Assembly (NCBI GenBank): GCA_004519485.1
Contig: CP038131.1
Location: 817,001 to 881,000, forward strand
Origin: Nannochloropsis oceanica
Taxonomy: Eukaryota; Sar; Eustigmatophyceae; Eustigmatales; Monodopsidaceae
Direction: 5' to 3'
Length of the DNA: 64,000 nt
Shown: piece after piece, positions 1 to 9,970 of the stretch
How the letters are laid out: every line of letters starts with the position of its first letter
How positions within the stretch are numbered: position 1 is the first letter of the stretch
Made by a program: the position numbers and the translations under genes
The notes under the pieces: generated by a model
Databases searched by the model: none
Seen by the model: the letters and a program-made list of their open reading frames with translations, nothing else
Told to the model about the DNA's origin: nothing

Positions 1-516
1 ACCACTGGAACCTGCCCGCAGAAAGGTCCATAAGCCCACGTACATAAAGATGAACATAGGCACAAACCCATCATCCCACTGTGCCATCACCAGACCCACC
101 GCTGCGCCCCCCACAGCAAGGAGCAAAACGATGGATCCGTGCCATCCACCTTGGAAAAGAACTGCGGTAAGAACCGCAGTCAACAGTTTGCTCATGCGCG
201 GCGAGGGTGTGAGCTCGAGAGTGGCCAGGAGGACAGGGACGACAATGGTCTCCACCAGTCCTAGCACCAGCAAGGCCGTCACGCTGTTAAAGCACAAGGA
301 CCACAGGAGCAGTCTAACCCCTTCACTGAGTAGGGGATTCCCTTCCAAACGGGGGCTGGACTCATTGGCAGTGGAAGAGTCGGCGGTCCGGAAAAAGTAT
401 TGGGGCCGGCGGCGGGCGTTGTTGTTGTTCAGGCTGCCGCTAGTGCTCAGGCTGGAGCTGACGGTTGTCGCGGTGGAACTAGTGTTCCCTACAGTCAGGC
501 TGTCTCCTTCGTCCAT
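1..516 (-). CDS. Polytopic membrane protein, C-terminus cut off by the window edge
   Basis: An open frame starts with ATG at 516 and runs without a stop to base 1, giving 172 residues. The first 60 residues are polar and rich in S, T and N. At least three or four hydrophobic segments follow, starting around residues 60, 75, 110 and 145 (for example LLLWSLCF, ALLVLGLVETIVVPVLLA, VLLLAVGGAAVGLVMA). This looks like the N-terminal half of a multi-pass membrane protein. I do not recognise the family. It is transcribed divergently from the ATP synthase gamma gene. That it is a real gene is inferred from the long open frame and the regular membrane pattern. Confidence 0.6.
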   Translation of the reverse strand, partial: MDEGDSLTVGNTSSTATTVSSSLSTSGSLNNNNARRRPQYFFRTADSSTANESSPRLEGNPLLSEGVRLLLWSLCFNSVTALLVLGLVETIVVPVLLATLELTPSPRMSKLLTAVLTAVLFQGGWHGSIVLLLAVGGAAVGLVMAQWDDGFVPMFIFMYVGLWTFLRAGSSG

Positions 517-1116
517 CTTATATTACGTGCGTGTATGCTTGTGCTGCGCCGGCAGCGGGTAAGAAATACAGGCGAGGAATTGCTATGGTGAGCGGAATGA
601 GGCGTTGATGCTGGCGGCAGTTGCGAAGAAGGACTACCACGTTGACCTTCTGGCTTGTTTGTCGCGCCGGCGGCTGCGCGTGGAGATGAGAATGAGCTTG
701 AGTAAGAGATGCATGTCATGTACGTTGATCTAACAAGGGCGAGACAAGCGACGCACACACGACGACGCAACTAACAATGACGATTTTGCGGCCCAAAGCG
801 TCAACCTCTGCCCTGCCGTGAAAACACATCTAGCGACAGAGAGGCAGCCCAAGCCACGCTCAATGCATCTCCCGCCCCTACAGCGCAAAGTCCCTCTCGC
901 CCCTCAACCAACATAACATGCCCGGGTTGACTTGGAGATTCTGAAGGCGGACGGAGAAATGGCATTGCGTGGCCAGCCAATCACCCACTAGTCGGCTCCC
1001 AACACCACCACTCTCCTCGTCTCCTTTCTCTTGACTTTCAACGCCTTTCATTCATCATGTGCACCGCTTCCAACCCAAACGTGCATTTCCCCCGCAACCA
1101 TCACAGGGAGACGTCG
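517..1116. promoter_or_regulatory. Divergent intergenic region, membrane protein gene / ATP synthase gamma
   Basis: About 540-600 bases separate two genes read outward, so both 5' UTRs and promoters should lie here. I see no clear TATA box or repeat. An in-frame upstream ATG for the gamma subunit lies at 1057. Confidence 0.4.
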
Positions 1117-2333
1117 ATGTCTGCCAGTCTAGGTTTGCACGCCGCCCGCCGTTTGGCGCTGGGCGGGGCGACCAGGTATGTGATCAAAGCAAGAGGAGGG
1201 AGAGGGGAGTGCTCTCGGCCCGTCTGCATTGGTGTGTGAAAGAGATGGTAGCGTCTTGCGTGTATAGCGTACAATGTATACAAGTAGAGAGAGAAGAGGG
1301 AGAATGTCCTCCTCCTGGTTTTCTGAAGCCTCGGCGTACGCATTTCGCATCCTCCCTTCCTCCCTCCCTCCTGTCATGTCTTAACCCGCTTTTCTATCTC
1401 TACCTTCCTCACTCTTCCCGCACAACTCACCTCCATAACCGTCCCTCACTATCCTCTTTCAATATAAGGATTGCGCTGCGTGGTATGGCCTCAGAGAAGG
1501 AGATTGCCGCTCGCATCAAGTCCACGACGGGCATCAACAAGATCACCAAGACGATGAAGATGGTGGCTGCCTCCAAAATGCGCGGTGACGAGGACCGTCT
1601 CAAGGCAGGGCGTCCCTTCCAGAGGTGGGTGGATGGCTTCACGCCCAAGCCCGTTCTCCTGGAGGATTTCGCCAAGGATATTGAGAGCTTGCCGCAATCC
1701 AACTTGTTGGTCGTCGTGACCACCGACCGTGGCCTGTGTGGTGGAGTCAACTCATCTCTGGCCCGTGTGTTGAAGAACATGGTTCCGGCTTTGGACAAGG
1801 CGAAAAAGGACGTGCAGATGTTCATCATTGGTGACAAGGGGCGTGCTACGATGGGCCGGCCCCTGGGGGAGTTCATCACGCAGATTAACTCGGATTCGGC
1901 TACTCCCTACAACTTTTCTCTCGCTGCGGCCTTGGCGCAGGATGTGAGCCAGATCAAGGCGGATGCTGTGCATGTGGTGTTTAATCGTTTCCGGTCCGCC
2001 ATCGCCTATGAAGCGACGGTCAAGACGATGTACCCGCCTGCGGCGTTGACAGGAGAGCCCTATGTGGAGTACGAGTTTGAGCCTGACACCAAGACGGAGG
2101 TACTTGACGACATGTACGAGATGGCGATAGCGACGACTCTTTTCACCAGCATGTTGGAAAGTGCCGCGGCCGAGCAGAGCTCCCGGATGAATGCCATGGA
2201 GAACGCTTCGAAGAACGGGGAGGATTTGATCAAGGAGCTGTCGATTCAGTATAACAGGGCGCGGCAGTCGAGGATTACCACGGAGCTTGTGGAGATCATT
2301 TCGGGAGCGTCGGCGCTGGAGGCGGCGCGTTAA
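1117..2333 (+). CDS. ATP5C1: Mitochondrial F1 ATP synthase gamma subunit
   Basis: This is the central rotor-stalk subunit of mitochondrial F1. The exons are 1117-1175 and 1469-2333, with a 293-nt GT-AG intron. Splicing joins the presequence MSASLGLHAARRLALGGATR to IALRGMASEKEIAARIKS. That places an Arg/Ala-rich transit peptide before the conserved gamma N-terminus (IKSTTGINKITKTMKMVAASK). The C-terminus RQSRITTELVEIISGASALE is the family signature that inserts into the alpha3beta3 hexamer. The spliced protein is 307 aa, the usual size. The redox-regulated Cys insert of chloroplast gamma is absent, which supports a mitochondrial location. An in-frame ATG at 1057 would add 20 residues. A frame also runs open through the intron, but it gives an implausible N-terminus and loses the presequence. 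Confidence 0.95.
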
Positions 2334-2852
2334 GTTGGGGGGGAAGAAAGGAAAGGGAAAGAAAGGAAAATGGAGGGAGGAGAGGTTTTGTCTAGTAGAG
2401 TTGGAAGAAAAAAGTGGGGGACATGGGATGGGGGTAGTGCTTCGAAGCACTTTTATTTTTTTATAGACGGGAGGGAAGGAGGAACGGAGGAAGGGAGGGA
2501 GATTCGTTGTCGCGAAGCATCCAGCCTATAGTGCACAGGAGGAGAGAAAAGGGGACGGACGCGCGTACATGTCTTTAAGGCGACGGATTTAGTAGGTAGT
2601 GGTATCGAAATCGAAAAACAAGGGAGAAGCAAAGACCAGAGAAGAAGAAAAAGAAATTGAAGTGGTGACGGAGTAGAGATCGAGATGGTGGAGAGCACTT
2701 TGTGAGGTAGCGGTTGCGAGGGAAGGGCATGGCGTATCATGCTATAGGTCTCTTTTTGGTTGTTTTCCCTCTCCTCTTCTGCTTTCCGGTGTCGCCTCCT
2801 TCTTTTCACATATTCTTATAGTTCACCTGCTTTGGAGTTTTTTGCGTTGCTG
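2334..2852. other. Convergent 3' region, ATP synthase gamma / centrin
   Basis: This 519-base gap lies between two converging genes. It is purine-rich on the plus strand (GGAAAG/GGAGG tracts) and has no credible coding frame. It probably holds both 3' UTRs. Confidence 0.5.
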
Positions 2853-3672
2853 TCAAAAAGAACCGCTTCCTTTCATGATTTGAAGAAATTCTTCCTCGTT
2901 GATGGAGCCATCCCCGTCTCTGTTGGGGAGAAAGGAGTGTGCGTGAGTGGAGAGATGAGATGAAAGAGAAAAAAAGAAACGGTTGCGTAGATAGATAGTA
3001 CGCACGACTGTAGTAATGCATCATTGTAGTGAGAAGTGAAAACGTTTATCAAAGCGCAGAGCTCGCCAAATCTTTTTGGTCTCTGCAAGCTTCCGCTTTT
3101 GACGGATCCGACCTCTTCCACTCTTTTTCATCCCACCCCACCCTCCCAAACCATTCCACCCACTCACCTATCAAACTCCGCCACCATTGCCCCCAACTCC
3201 TCTTCCGACATTTTCTCCCCCAGCTGTTTACAGACCCTCTTCAAATCCTGCACATTGATCAACCCTTTCTCGCCGGCAAAGAGCAAGAAAGCTTTCTTCA
3301 TTTCTTCTTGGGGATCACGGCGAGAGGCAACATCGGTCATTATCTCCAGATATGTGTCGAAAGAGACGATGCCATGGTTTGTTGGGTCGATCTCGCGGAC
3401 GAGGGCCAAAATTTGTTGCTTGGAGATGTTGAAACCCAGGGCACGCATAAGGACCTGATTCGTCGGAGGGGGGAAGGAGAGTGGGATCAGAGGACGCGGA
3501 GAAGAAAAGAGCGCCTGTAATGCACTAAAGTGAGACAATGCAGTCTACTGAATACCTTGAGTTCGTGCAAGTCGATTGCGTTCTTCCCCTCGGAGTCAAA
3601 CAATTGGAAGCTGGTCGTGAATTCTTCCTTTTGCTCATTTGTAAGCTGGAAACGCCCTTTTGGTTTAGTCAT
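2853..3672 (-). CDS. CEN: Centrin (caltractin), EF-hand protein
   Basis: Three exons on the minus strand: 3672-3556, 3454-3168 and 2919-2853. All introns are GT-AG and the product is 156 aa. Centrins are Ca2+-binding proteins of basal bodies, centrioles and nuclear pores. Diagnostic runs include LHELKVLMRALGF spanning the first junction, FLLFAGEKG, DLKRVCKQLGEKMSEEEL and DRDGDGSINEEEFLQIMK across the second junction. Four EF-hands can be traced, but only the fourth loop (DRDGDGSINEEE) is canonical. Loop 1 (DSEGKNAIDLHE) is partly degenerate, and loops 2 and 3 lack several ligand positions. The protein ends GSGSF and lacks the usual C-terminal KKTSLY-like tail. An alternative in-frame ATG at 3711 would add 13 residues. 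Confidence 0.92.
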
Positions 3673-4655
3673 GGTTATGCTTCCGCCACCGCGGCCCGAA
3701 GTAGTCAGCATACTTACTTATAAGTTGTTTTAAATGCTGCGTTGATGCTACCTGGGTGTGTAGCAGGACCGTGATCGCGTGCATGTGGGGTTGGGGGGAC
3801 AGGGCTTGAGCAAGGAACGGGTGAATCGGTGCGTGAGCTAAGCAAACATGGTTTCGTTTCCACTAGCACTAAATGATTGAGGTTATCGTCTAAGTGTTAT
3901 ATCGGCCAGTCAGGCGTACGGGAATTCGTGACTGTGGACCTTGTGAAAGAGTGGAAGGAAAGTCTTTCTCGTGAATTCACATTTGTGATAAAATGGGGTC
4001 TGAAGACATCAGACGTTGTTGTTCATGGCATCAGTGACGGTAATTGTGATGGTGCTGCGAGCGGCGTTCCAGAAGGCTGCGTTGTGGTCATTCCCTCTGT
4101 CTCACGTGTTTGCTGTAAGCTCGAGCTCTTTCCGAATTAATTTTATTTGAGTAATTTCTTTTAGCATCTGAAAATTGACGCAACGAGACAAGCAACACCA
4201 TCCATCGTCAAAGGGTACTCACCGAATGAGAAAGAGTCCTTCATGCTGCATTGCATTGCGTGGTAAGGTCTCTCGGGGTCAGATGTTTGCGCTTTCCTCC
4301 AAATTTATCGAAACTAACAAAGAAGTACCACTGACGCTCATATCACCATCTATTTGACTCATTACACCATCCCATCATGGCGTCTTGATGCGTCTTGATT
4401 ATCGTCAAATCCACCATCCCCTCCAACCCAACCCCCCACATGAGCGTCGTTGGAATTTATTTGTTGGTATCCATAAATTTGGAGGATAAGCGCTGACATC
4501 TAATCCCTACAGGCCTTACCACGCAATGCATGAAGTCAAGTTCCTCATTTGGTGTGCCCCCTCGATCATCGTCGTCATACTCTTATAATCTGCCTCCCAT
4601 CCGACTGCGATCCCTATGCCCCGATCCCTACGACATCCACACAGGCCAAACCACA
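3673..4655. promoter_or_regulatory. Divergent intergenic region with a fold-back repeat
   Basis: About 980 bases lie between centrin and the small basic protein gene. An open frame at 3877-4140 has no recognisable product. The sequence TGCGTCTTGA is repeated nearly in tandem around 4381-4399. An imperfect inverted repeat at 4239-4535 is listed separately. Confidence 0.4.
4239..4535. repeat. Inverted repeat, about 22 bp arms, 297 bp overall
   Basis: The 17 bases at 4252-4268 (TGCATTGCGTGGTAAGG) are the exact reverse complement of 4514-4530. The match extends to about 22 bp if an 8-base insertion in the left arm (4247-4254) is allowed, because CTTCATGC at 4239-4246 pairs with 4528-4535. No target-site duplication is visible in the flanks. 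It could be a small fold-back (MITE-like) element or a regulatory stem. The right arm lies just upstream of the start of the next gene. Confidence 0.55.
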
Positions 4656-5351
4656 ATGGCATCGGTCCTACAGGGCATGCGAAATGCCGCAGCCGCCGGA
4701 GTGAACGTGTGGTCGACACAAGGCAGCAAATTCATGAGGTACGTCGTGAAAGGAGAGGAGGGGAAGATGGGATGGGGGTGGAGGACGGCAATGCGGCTGT
4801 ATTTTTTCATTTCAGTTTTTGTTGTTGTGAACACCTAGCTGGCTGATCGTATAAGTGTTCAGCATAAGAAATTTTCTCAGAATGAGTCAGACAAGCCGGT
4901 GGGTACATCTGTTTCCCCTGAGAGGGTGGCCTTGCGGTGAGCATCGCGCAACGCCAGCCATCCCTGTGCGGTAGTCGCCCACCATTCCAAAGTCTTAGCA
5001 TGCTTACTCACCCCATCTATCCAAAAAAAAAAATCATATCATGACAGTTCATTGTCCGTAAATCGGCTCCCGCTACAAATCACCCCTACAACCGTCCTCC
5101 CCATCTCCCTCCAAATCCTGGCGCAGCATACTTTCCCCTTGGGACGCCGAGCGACGACGGTTGTTACCACACTCCCAACACCAGCACCCACCAAACCGAC
5201 CGTTGTAGTGGGCAACCCTGTCGAGGTTGAAGGGTTTGACTGTTTGAACCGCAACGCACGGCGAGGCAAGAAGGCGAATCACGGCAAGCGACCTGTGAGC
5301 TCGGCGCGGAGAAAGCAAAAGAACAGGACGTTCGGAAGAAAGAATGGGTAA
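4656..5351 (+). CDS. Small basic protein, probably organellar, family not identified
   Basis: Two exons, 4656-4738 and 5048-5351, with a 309-nt GT-AG intron (AG|GTACGT ... ATGACAG|T). The spliced product is 128 aa. The N-terminus MASVLQGMRNAAAAGVNVW is a plausible mitochondrial presequence. The middle is low-complexity and rich in T, P and V. The C-terminal 35 residues are strongly basic, with RNARRGKKANHGKRPVSSAR followed by an RK-rich end. That tail looks like a small nucleic-acid-binding or ribosomal protein of an organelle, but I cannot assign it to a family. An in-frame ATG at 4530 would extend the N-terminus by 42 residues. The frame agreement across the intron supports a real gene. Confidence 0.6.
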
Positions 5352-5776
5352 GTGGATGATGAAGGGAGACTAGAGGTTTGATAGACTGAAATAAAAAGGA
5401 AAGAGTAAAAGAGAAAAACCAGAGGAGTGTCGAGAATAAATACTTGTTCCTAAATGCGTACGGTAGGCCTTCCGGCTGGTGTGATATCTTCTTTATGCCG
5501 GACCCCTTTTTTCGTCATGTGTTTGGGGGAAAGAAATGACTGTGTGCTTGTGCTTCTTTCTACTTCCATTCGTTCTCTCTCTCTCTTTCTCCCTTGTCTC
5601 TGTCCGCTTGAATGATTGCAGCCAAGCTTTCGTGAGGTTCGGATAAATGGACTTGTCTCGGTAACTCTCTTCTTTCGCCTCTCTCCAACTCCCCGGTCGC
5701 TTCGGCCCGATTCAACGCCTCAGTCCCGCTGACGCTAACTTGTCAACGCTTCATTTCCGCTCCTCCTGTTAACGGT
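5352..5776. other. Convergent 3' region
   Basis: A 425-base gap between two converging genes, with a CT-rich stretch near 5570-5600. No gene seen. Confidence 0.4.
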
Positions 5777-6987
5777 TTACCCCGGAACCTTGTAGCCCTT
5801 CTTCTTGCAGTGAGCCTTGAAGTCTGCCTGTGGCAACGAGGAAGAGTAGAGGACAGGAGGAGGAGAAAAGAGACGCATACACACACCAGAGCATGCAGAG
5901 ATAAGTGAGTTTATACAGCAATGCGGATTTGACATGGTAATCTTCAAGGGTTGCGGAGGTGTGTAGTAAGCTGCCCTTTGTACGGCGACTGGAAAGAAGG
6001 GAAGAGGGAGCTGTGTTGATGCGTGTCCTACCTCTGTCAATCGATACCCCCAATGCTGTAACGTCTGTCGAATGACCGGTGACACATTCACATCGTCCCA
6101 TCGCGTATTTTTGCGGATGATTTGGTTCATCAAATTAGTGCGAAAGCGACCCGTGGGACCCATCACCTGGTTGAAACGCGAGATCTGACGGGCGTCGTCT
6201 TCCGACCGCCGGCCTAGATAGAAACGGCAATACCTTTTTGGTGGCCAGGAAGAGAAGAAAGGGAGTGAGTCATTCAGCAGGACATGAATTCTCACAACCA
6301 CGCAAGGGCATATTTCACCCTTCCCTCCATCTCTCCCTCTCTCCCTCCTTAACACCTACCCACCCTCACTCACCATTGAAACGCGCCATAGGGATCAATT
6401 GCCGTAATCCATCCACTCGACTGCCACATCTCCAAGCTTCCCCCACACTTTACCCCGAACGTATTGATGTCCGCGCGATACGTCTTGGAGGTAATCATCC
6501 GCCCGACGTCCAAACCCTCGAACCAATCCTTGGGAAATTCTTTGTGCGCATCCTTGAAATCCTGTTCATTTACCGTGCAGTGAATAGGACGAAAATATCC
6601 CCCACCAAAGCTTCCTGCGCGCAACACCTCCTTGGGCGTCATGTTCGGGGTAAAGTCTGGGTGATCAGCAAAGTGCAACTTGCCAGCGGCGTCTCGCGTG
6701 GGCAGAGGCTGCATACCAGAAAAAATTTTGGGGGCGCCGCCCTTAGGCTTTTTATTCTTGCTTTGCTCGGCGACGGCCTCTTCTCCCGTGACAACGACAC
6801 GCTCCTCGTTATAATCAACTGGGGCGCGCTTGCGGGAGGACTTCTTTCGTTCCTGCTCCAACGCAGATGATTTCTTTGGGGCCGCGGCGGAGGCAGTGGC
6901 AGACGCTTTGTCTCCCGAGGCGGCCGCATCGGCTATGTCTTTGGCGGCAGAAATGCTCTTCTTTAGCAATTTGGCCGGGGATGACAT
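5777..6987 (-). CDS. Conserved protein of unknown function (algal/fungal type)
   Basis: Three exons on the minus strand: 6987-6374, 6233-6032 and 5827-5777. The introns are 140 and 204 nt and the product is 288 aa. The first 100 residues are Lys/Ala/Ser-rich and disordered, with the basic cluster ERKKSSRKRAP, a possible nuclear signal. The folded part follows in order: FADHPDFTPNMTPKEVLRAG, SFGGGYFRPI, EFPKDWFEGLDVGRMITSKT, FGVKCGGSLEMWQSSGWI, DPYGAFQWYCRFYLGRRSED and GPTGRFRTNLMNQIIRKNTRW, ending RQTLQHWGYRLTEADFKAHC. Both splice junctions fall inside conserved-looking runs and restore the frame. From memory, the same motif order occurs in uncharacterised proteins of fungi and other algae; I could not search. 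Function is unknown. The frame is open upstream to 7314, so a 5' extension is possible. Confidence 0.75.
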
Positions 6988-8074
6988 GGAGGAAGGCGCA
7001 GGCGTGGGGACGAATGCAGTATGTGCTGGAAGTTCTGACGTATGCCTCAACGGACGACCGACGAGGAGGAGAAGGGCGGCAAAGCTCACGGGGCGTCCCA
7101 GTGTGAGAAAGGCGACAGAAAATTGTGGAAAATATGATAGTACCTGTGGTGGATGTATAGATACCGTGTAATTAGCCTGGGTGGTTTGTTTTGTTGTGTG
7201 TTCGGGCTCATTGTGTTGCGTGCAACAGCGAGGATGGGTGACCCTGCTTTGTATTAATTGAACATACACACCATGGGTAATTTCATTGACCAGCCGTCTC
7301 TGCCCCCAACGCAATACACTTGAAGGAAAGCCAAGCGCACATTTAATTCACCCTGTGCGAGAGCGTTGTCATCCTAGACAAGGCTAGCATTGCCTGTTGG
7401 ACCCAGACACTGGTTATTGGGGACGCAGGCGCCACCTTTCACGCATACATACACCAAAATCGTACGCCCCAGGACGGAATCCCAACAAGACACCGATCTA
7501 TCTTCGTAGAAGCATTCGTCGTTCATTCTTTCAATGACTCGGAGTCTCAAGATTTCTAGACATCTGTTCTCTTCTCTTCTCTCTTCTTGTCTTATCTTGG
7601 GTTTCCGAACAACCGCGTCTCGTCTCTCTTGTTGTCGTTGCTTGCTTGCTTTCTCATTTCCTTGCATCTCCTCGCGTCGTTTAATCCTGTTTTAAGTCCG
7701 TGTCGGTCTTGCTTACTCTGTCTATCGAAGGGCCTCATGAAAAACTACCAATCCTCATCGCTCGACAGACCAGGCGTTCAGCATTATCCTCCTTCCCTCA
7801 TTTATGTGTTGAGCGCCCAGCCCCCTGCTCATCCTCGCTCAGTGGAGCTTTCTTAAAATAGTGAATGCAGTGGCACTTTGGCCCTTTCCCCCGTAGTTAC
7901 CCTTTGTTGTGTTGGGTCACCTTACTTGCCTGCCTTTTTAATTTCTCTAATCCTTAAAAGTAGACTTACTTCTCCTTCCCTTCTGTCCTTTTCTCTTGCA
8001 GACCGTCGTAATCGTTTGTCGTTATAGCTCTCGTGTTTTCTGCAAACACTTCTGAAATTAACCCCAACTCTCCC

Positions 8075-8121
<47 letters not shown>

Positions 8122-8198
8122 TATACACAGCATGGATACAGACACAGACAAATACACAGACACGCCATTCCCACGTCCTTCACTCTCTATCTCTCACC
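6988..8198. other. Intergenic region between two minus-strand genes
   Basis: About 1.2 kb. It should hold the 5' UTR and promoter of the 5777-6987 gene and the 3' UTR of the Stm1-like gene. It contains an (AC)n microsatellite and TC-rich stretches at 7560-7680. No supported coding sequence. Confidence 0.4.
8077..8119. repeat. (AC)n microsatellite, about 21 units
   Basis: An uninterrupted alternating AC tract of 43 bases, followed by degenerate ATACACA and ACAGAC units to about 8160. It lies in non-coding DNA downstream of the Stm1-like gene. Confidence 0.95.
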
Positions 8199-9486
8199 TT
8201 AGAGCGTCGGAAACATGTTAGTATCATCAATATTCAACCTCCCCCCTCCACCACCACGCCCACCTCGCCCACCGCGGTAACCCTCCCTTCCTCCTCGCCC
8301 TCGTCCCCCCTCCCCCCGACCACGTCCACCTGACCCCTCCCTCTCTCCCTCCCTCCTGATTCCCCGCCCACCCCCCCTATCTCCTCCTCGTCCTCCCCCC
8401 CTCCCCCCCTCCCCCCTTCCTCCCTTCCCTCCCCTCTCTCCACGGCCCGTATCAACCCCTCCAGATCGAAAACTCGCATTCAAAATTTGACGACTTGTCG
8501 CTCTCTGTGCCGAAGCCGCTTTCTTCTTCGCCCCTGCCTCCCCCCCCAAATTTTTCTCCGCCTCCTTTTCCACCAACACCAGCTTGTCAAATTCGGAAGT
8601 ATCAACCTCTCGCTCCTTCACCTCCCCGAACAGCTCGACATTCCTCTTCTTTTGCTCCACAAGCTCCGCCTGGTACTCCAAGTAGCTCTTCGTAGGGATC
8701 TCAGGCTCAGGCTCGGGCTCAGGGGCCTTCTCCCTCTCCTCCCTCGTCTTCTTCATCCCCCTCCCCTCTACCTCCTCTCCTTCCCCCTCCACGCCTTCGA
8801 CAGGCGCCAACTCCTCCTCCTCGTCGCCTCCCACGGGATCAATGGCTTCGACAACCCCATCATTCTCTCCATCCTCCCCCCAATTATACTTCCCGCTGCC
8901 ATTACGGTGCTGTTTCTTCGCCCCCCGCCCCGTCCCATCCTGTCGATCACGCTGGCGGTGCTCATCACGCGCATGTGCCTTAGGCTCACGGGGCTCCACC
9001 TTGCCGTTCGCATGCACACGACCACCACGTTGCCCACCCTTGGCACCACTACGAGCGACAGTGTCCTCGATTTTCTTAGAGGCCGAGATGGCAACCGCGA
9101 CAGGCTTTTGAGGGGGGCCTCCATCGTCATCATCGTCAGCGAGGAGCGCGAAGCGGTTGGACTGTGTTGGTTGGTGGGGTTGGGGAATGATAGGGGTCAG
9201 GGCGTAGGATAAAGGGGACTTGCAAGGGACCAAGCTACGTGGCGGCGTAAAAAGAGGGCATTAACTTAGCATGTTCAGTCAATAGGCTTCCTGACAAGAA
9301 ATGGAACTTTTTCTGAACGGTCATGGCTATGGTGATGCCCCTTACGTACATCGAGCAGATGTCTATCAGCGTTTTGCAGACCTATTGTCTGCCGACTCCG
9401 TCTGCCGAAGGACACAATGCAGCTATCAGACAATTTATACACTGACAGATTTCTCTGTATTTTGCCTTAACCAATGTACTTACCAT
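8199..9486 (-). CDS. Stm1/SERBP1/HABP4-type ribosome- and mRNA-binding protein
   Basis: Proposed exons are 9486-9484 (only the ATG) and 9161-8199. They are separated by a 322-nt intron with a perfect donor, ATG|GTAAGT, and acceptor CACAG|TCC. The product is 321 aa and starts MSNRFALLADDDDDG. Yeast Stm1 begins in the same style, MSNPFDLLGND (from memory), and this is the main support for the model. Next come an HABP4/SERBP1 core (DRQDGTGRG, GSGKYNWGEDGEN), an acidic stretch, KSYLEYQAELVEQKKRN, and an RGG-rich tail (8260-8470) ending NIDDTNMFPTL. Family members clamp the mRNA channel of idle 80S ribosomes and bind RNA through RGG boxes. Without the intron the frame would need a start upstream with an unrelated N-terminus. 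Confidence 0.88.
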
Positions 9487-9970
9487 CGTTGAGCGGTGGA
9501 GGTGGGGTAAATGTGAGGTCGGACGAGCTCACGCCGGCTTCTTTGGCTGAGTTGGCTTGGTCGTGGCGACAGCACAAATGCGCGCCTCCTTTCTATTTCA
9601 GGCTTGCTTATATATTAACTGTCTTTGAAAGTGCGGGAGAGAGCGTCAGAGGGAGGGTAAGTATCTGATAAGGGGTTGGGTTGCTTGTTGAGGTCGGCCG
9701 ATGAAGAAAGTTGATTCTTCCAACTTGGCAACCAGGAAGAGAGCACCTTGGCGGGCGGTTTGCTGGCTTGTCAAGGGTGCCAAACCGAGCCAAGGGTTGC
9801 TGCCTGTCCACGACCACGGCAGGTTTATGATCAAGACACACGTGGTGCTGTCCGGCACAGTTGAGAGTCTAGCAAGCATGGGAAGAGAATTGCCAAGACC
9901 ACACTGACCACCGCACAAGACTCACAATCCCCCTCTATCTCCCTCCCCCCTGCAAATTCTCGCCAACAAA
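9487..9970. promoter_or_regulatory. Divergent intergenic region, Stm1-like / serine hydrolase
   Basis: 484 bases between genes read outward. It must carry both promoters. No motif or further gene is supported. Confidence 0.4.

Noticed and set aside
1059-1484. Open frame extending the ATP synthase gamma protein upstream without splicing
   Set aside because: It reads through a good GT-AG intron, gives an unrelated N-terminus, and loses the presequence obtained by splicing.
3877-4140. 87-residue open frame between centrin and the basic protein gene
   Set aside because: No recognisable motif, no splice context, and it lies in a divergent promoter region.
7374-7667. 97-residue minus-strand frame in the gap before the Stm1-like gene
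   Set aside because: Composition looks random and no motif is present. It probably lies in UTR or promoter sequence.
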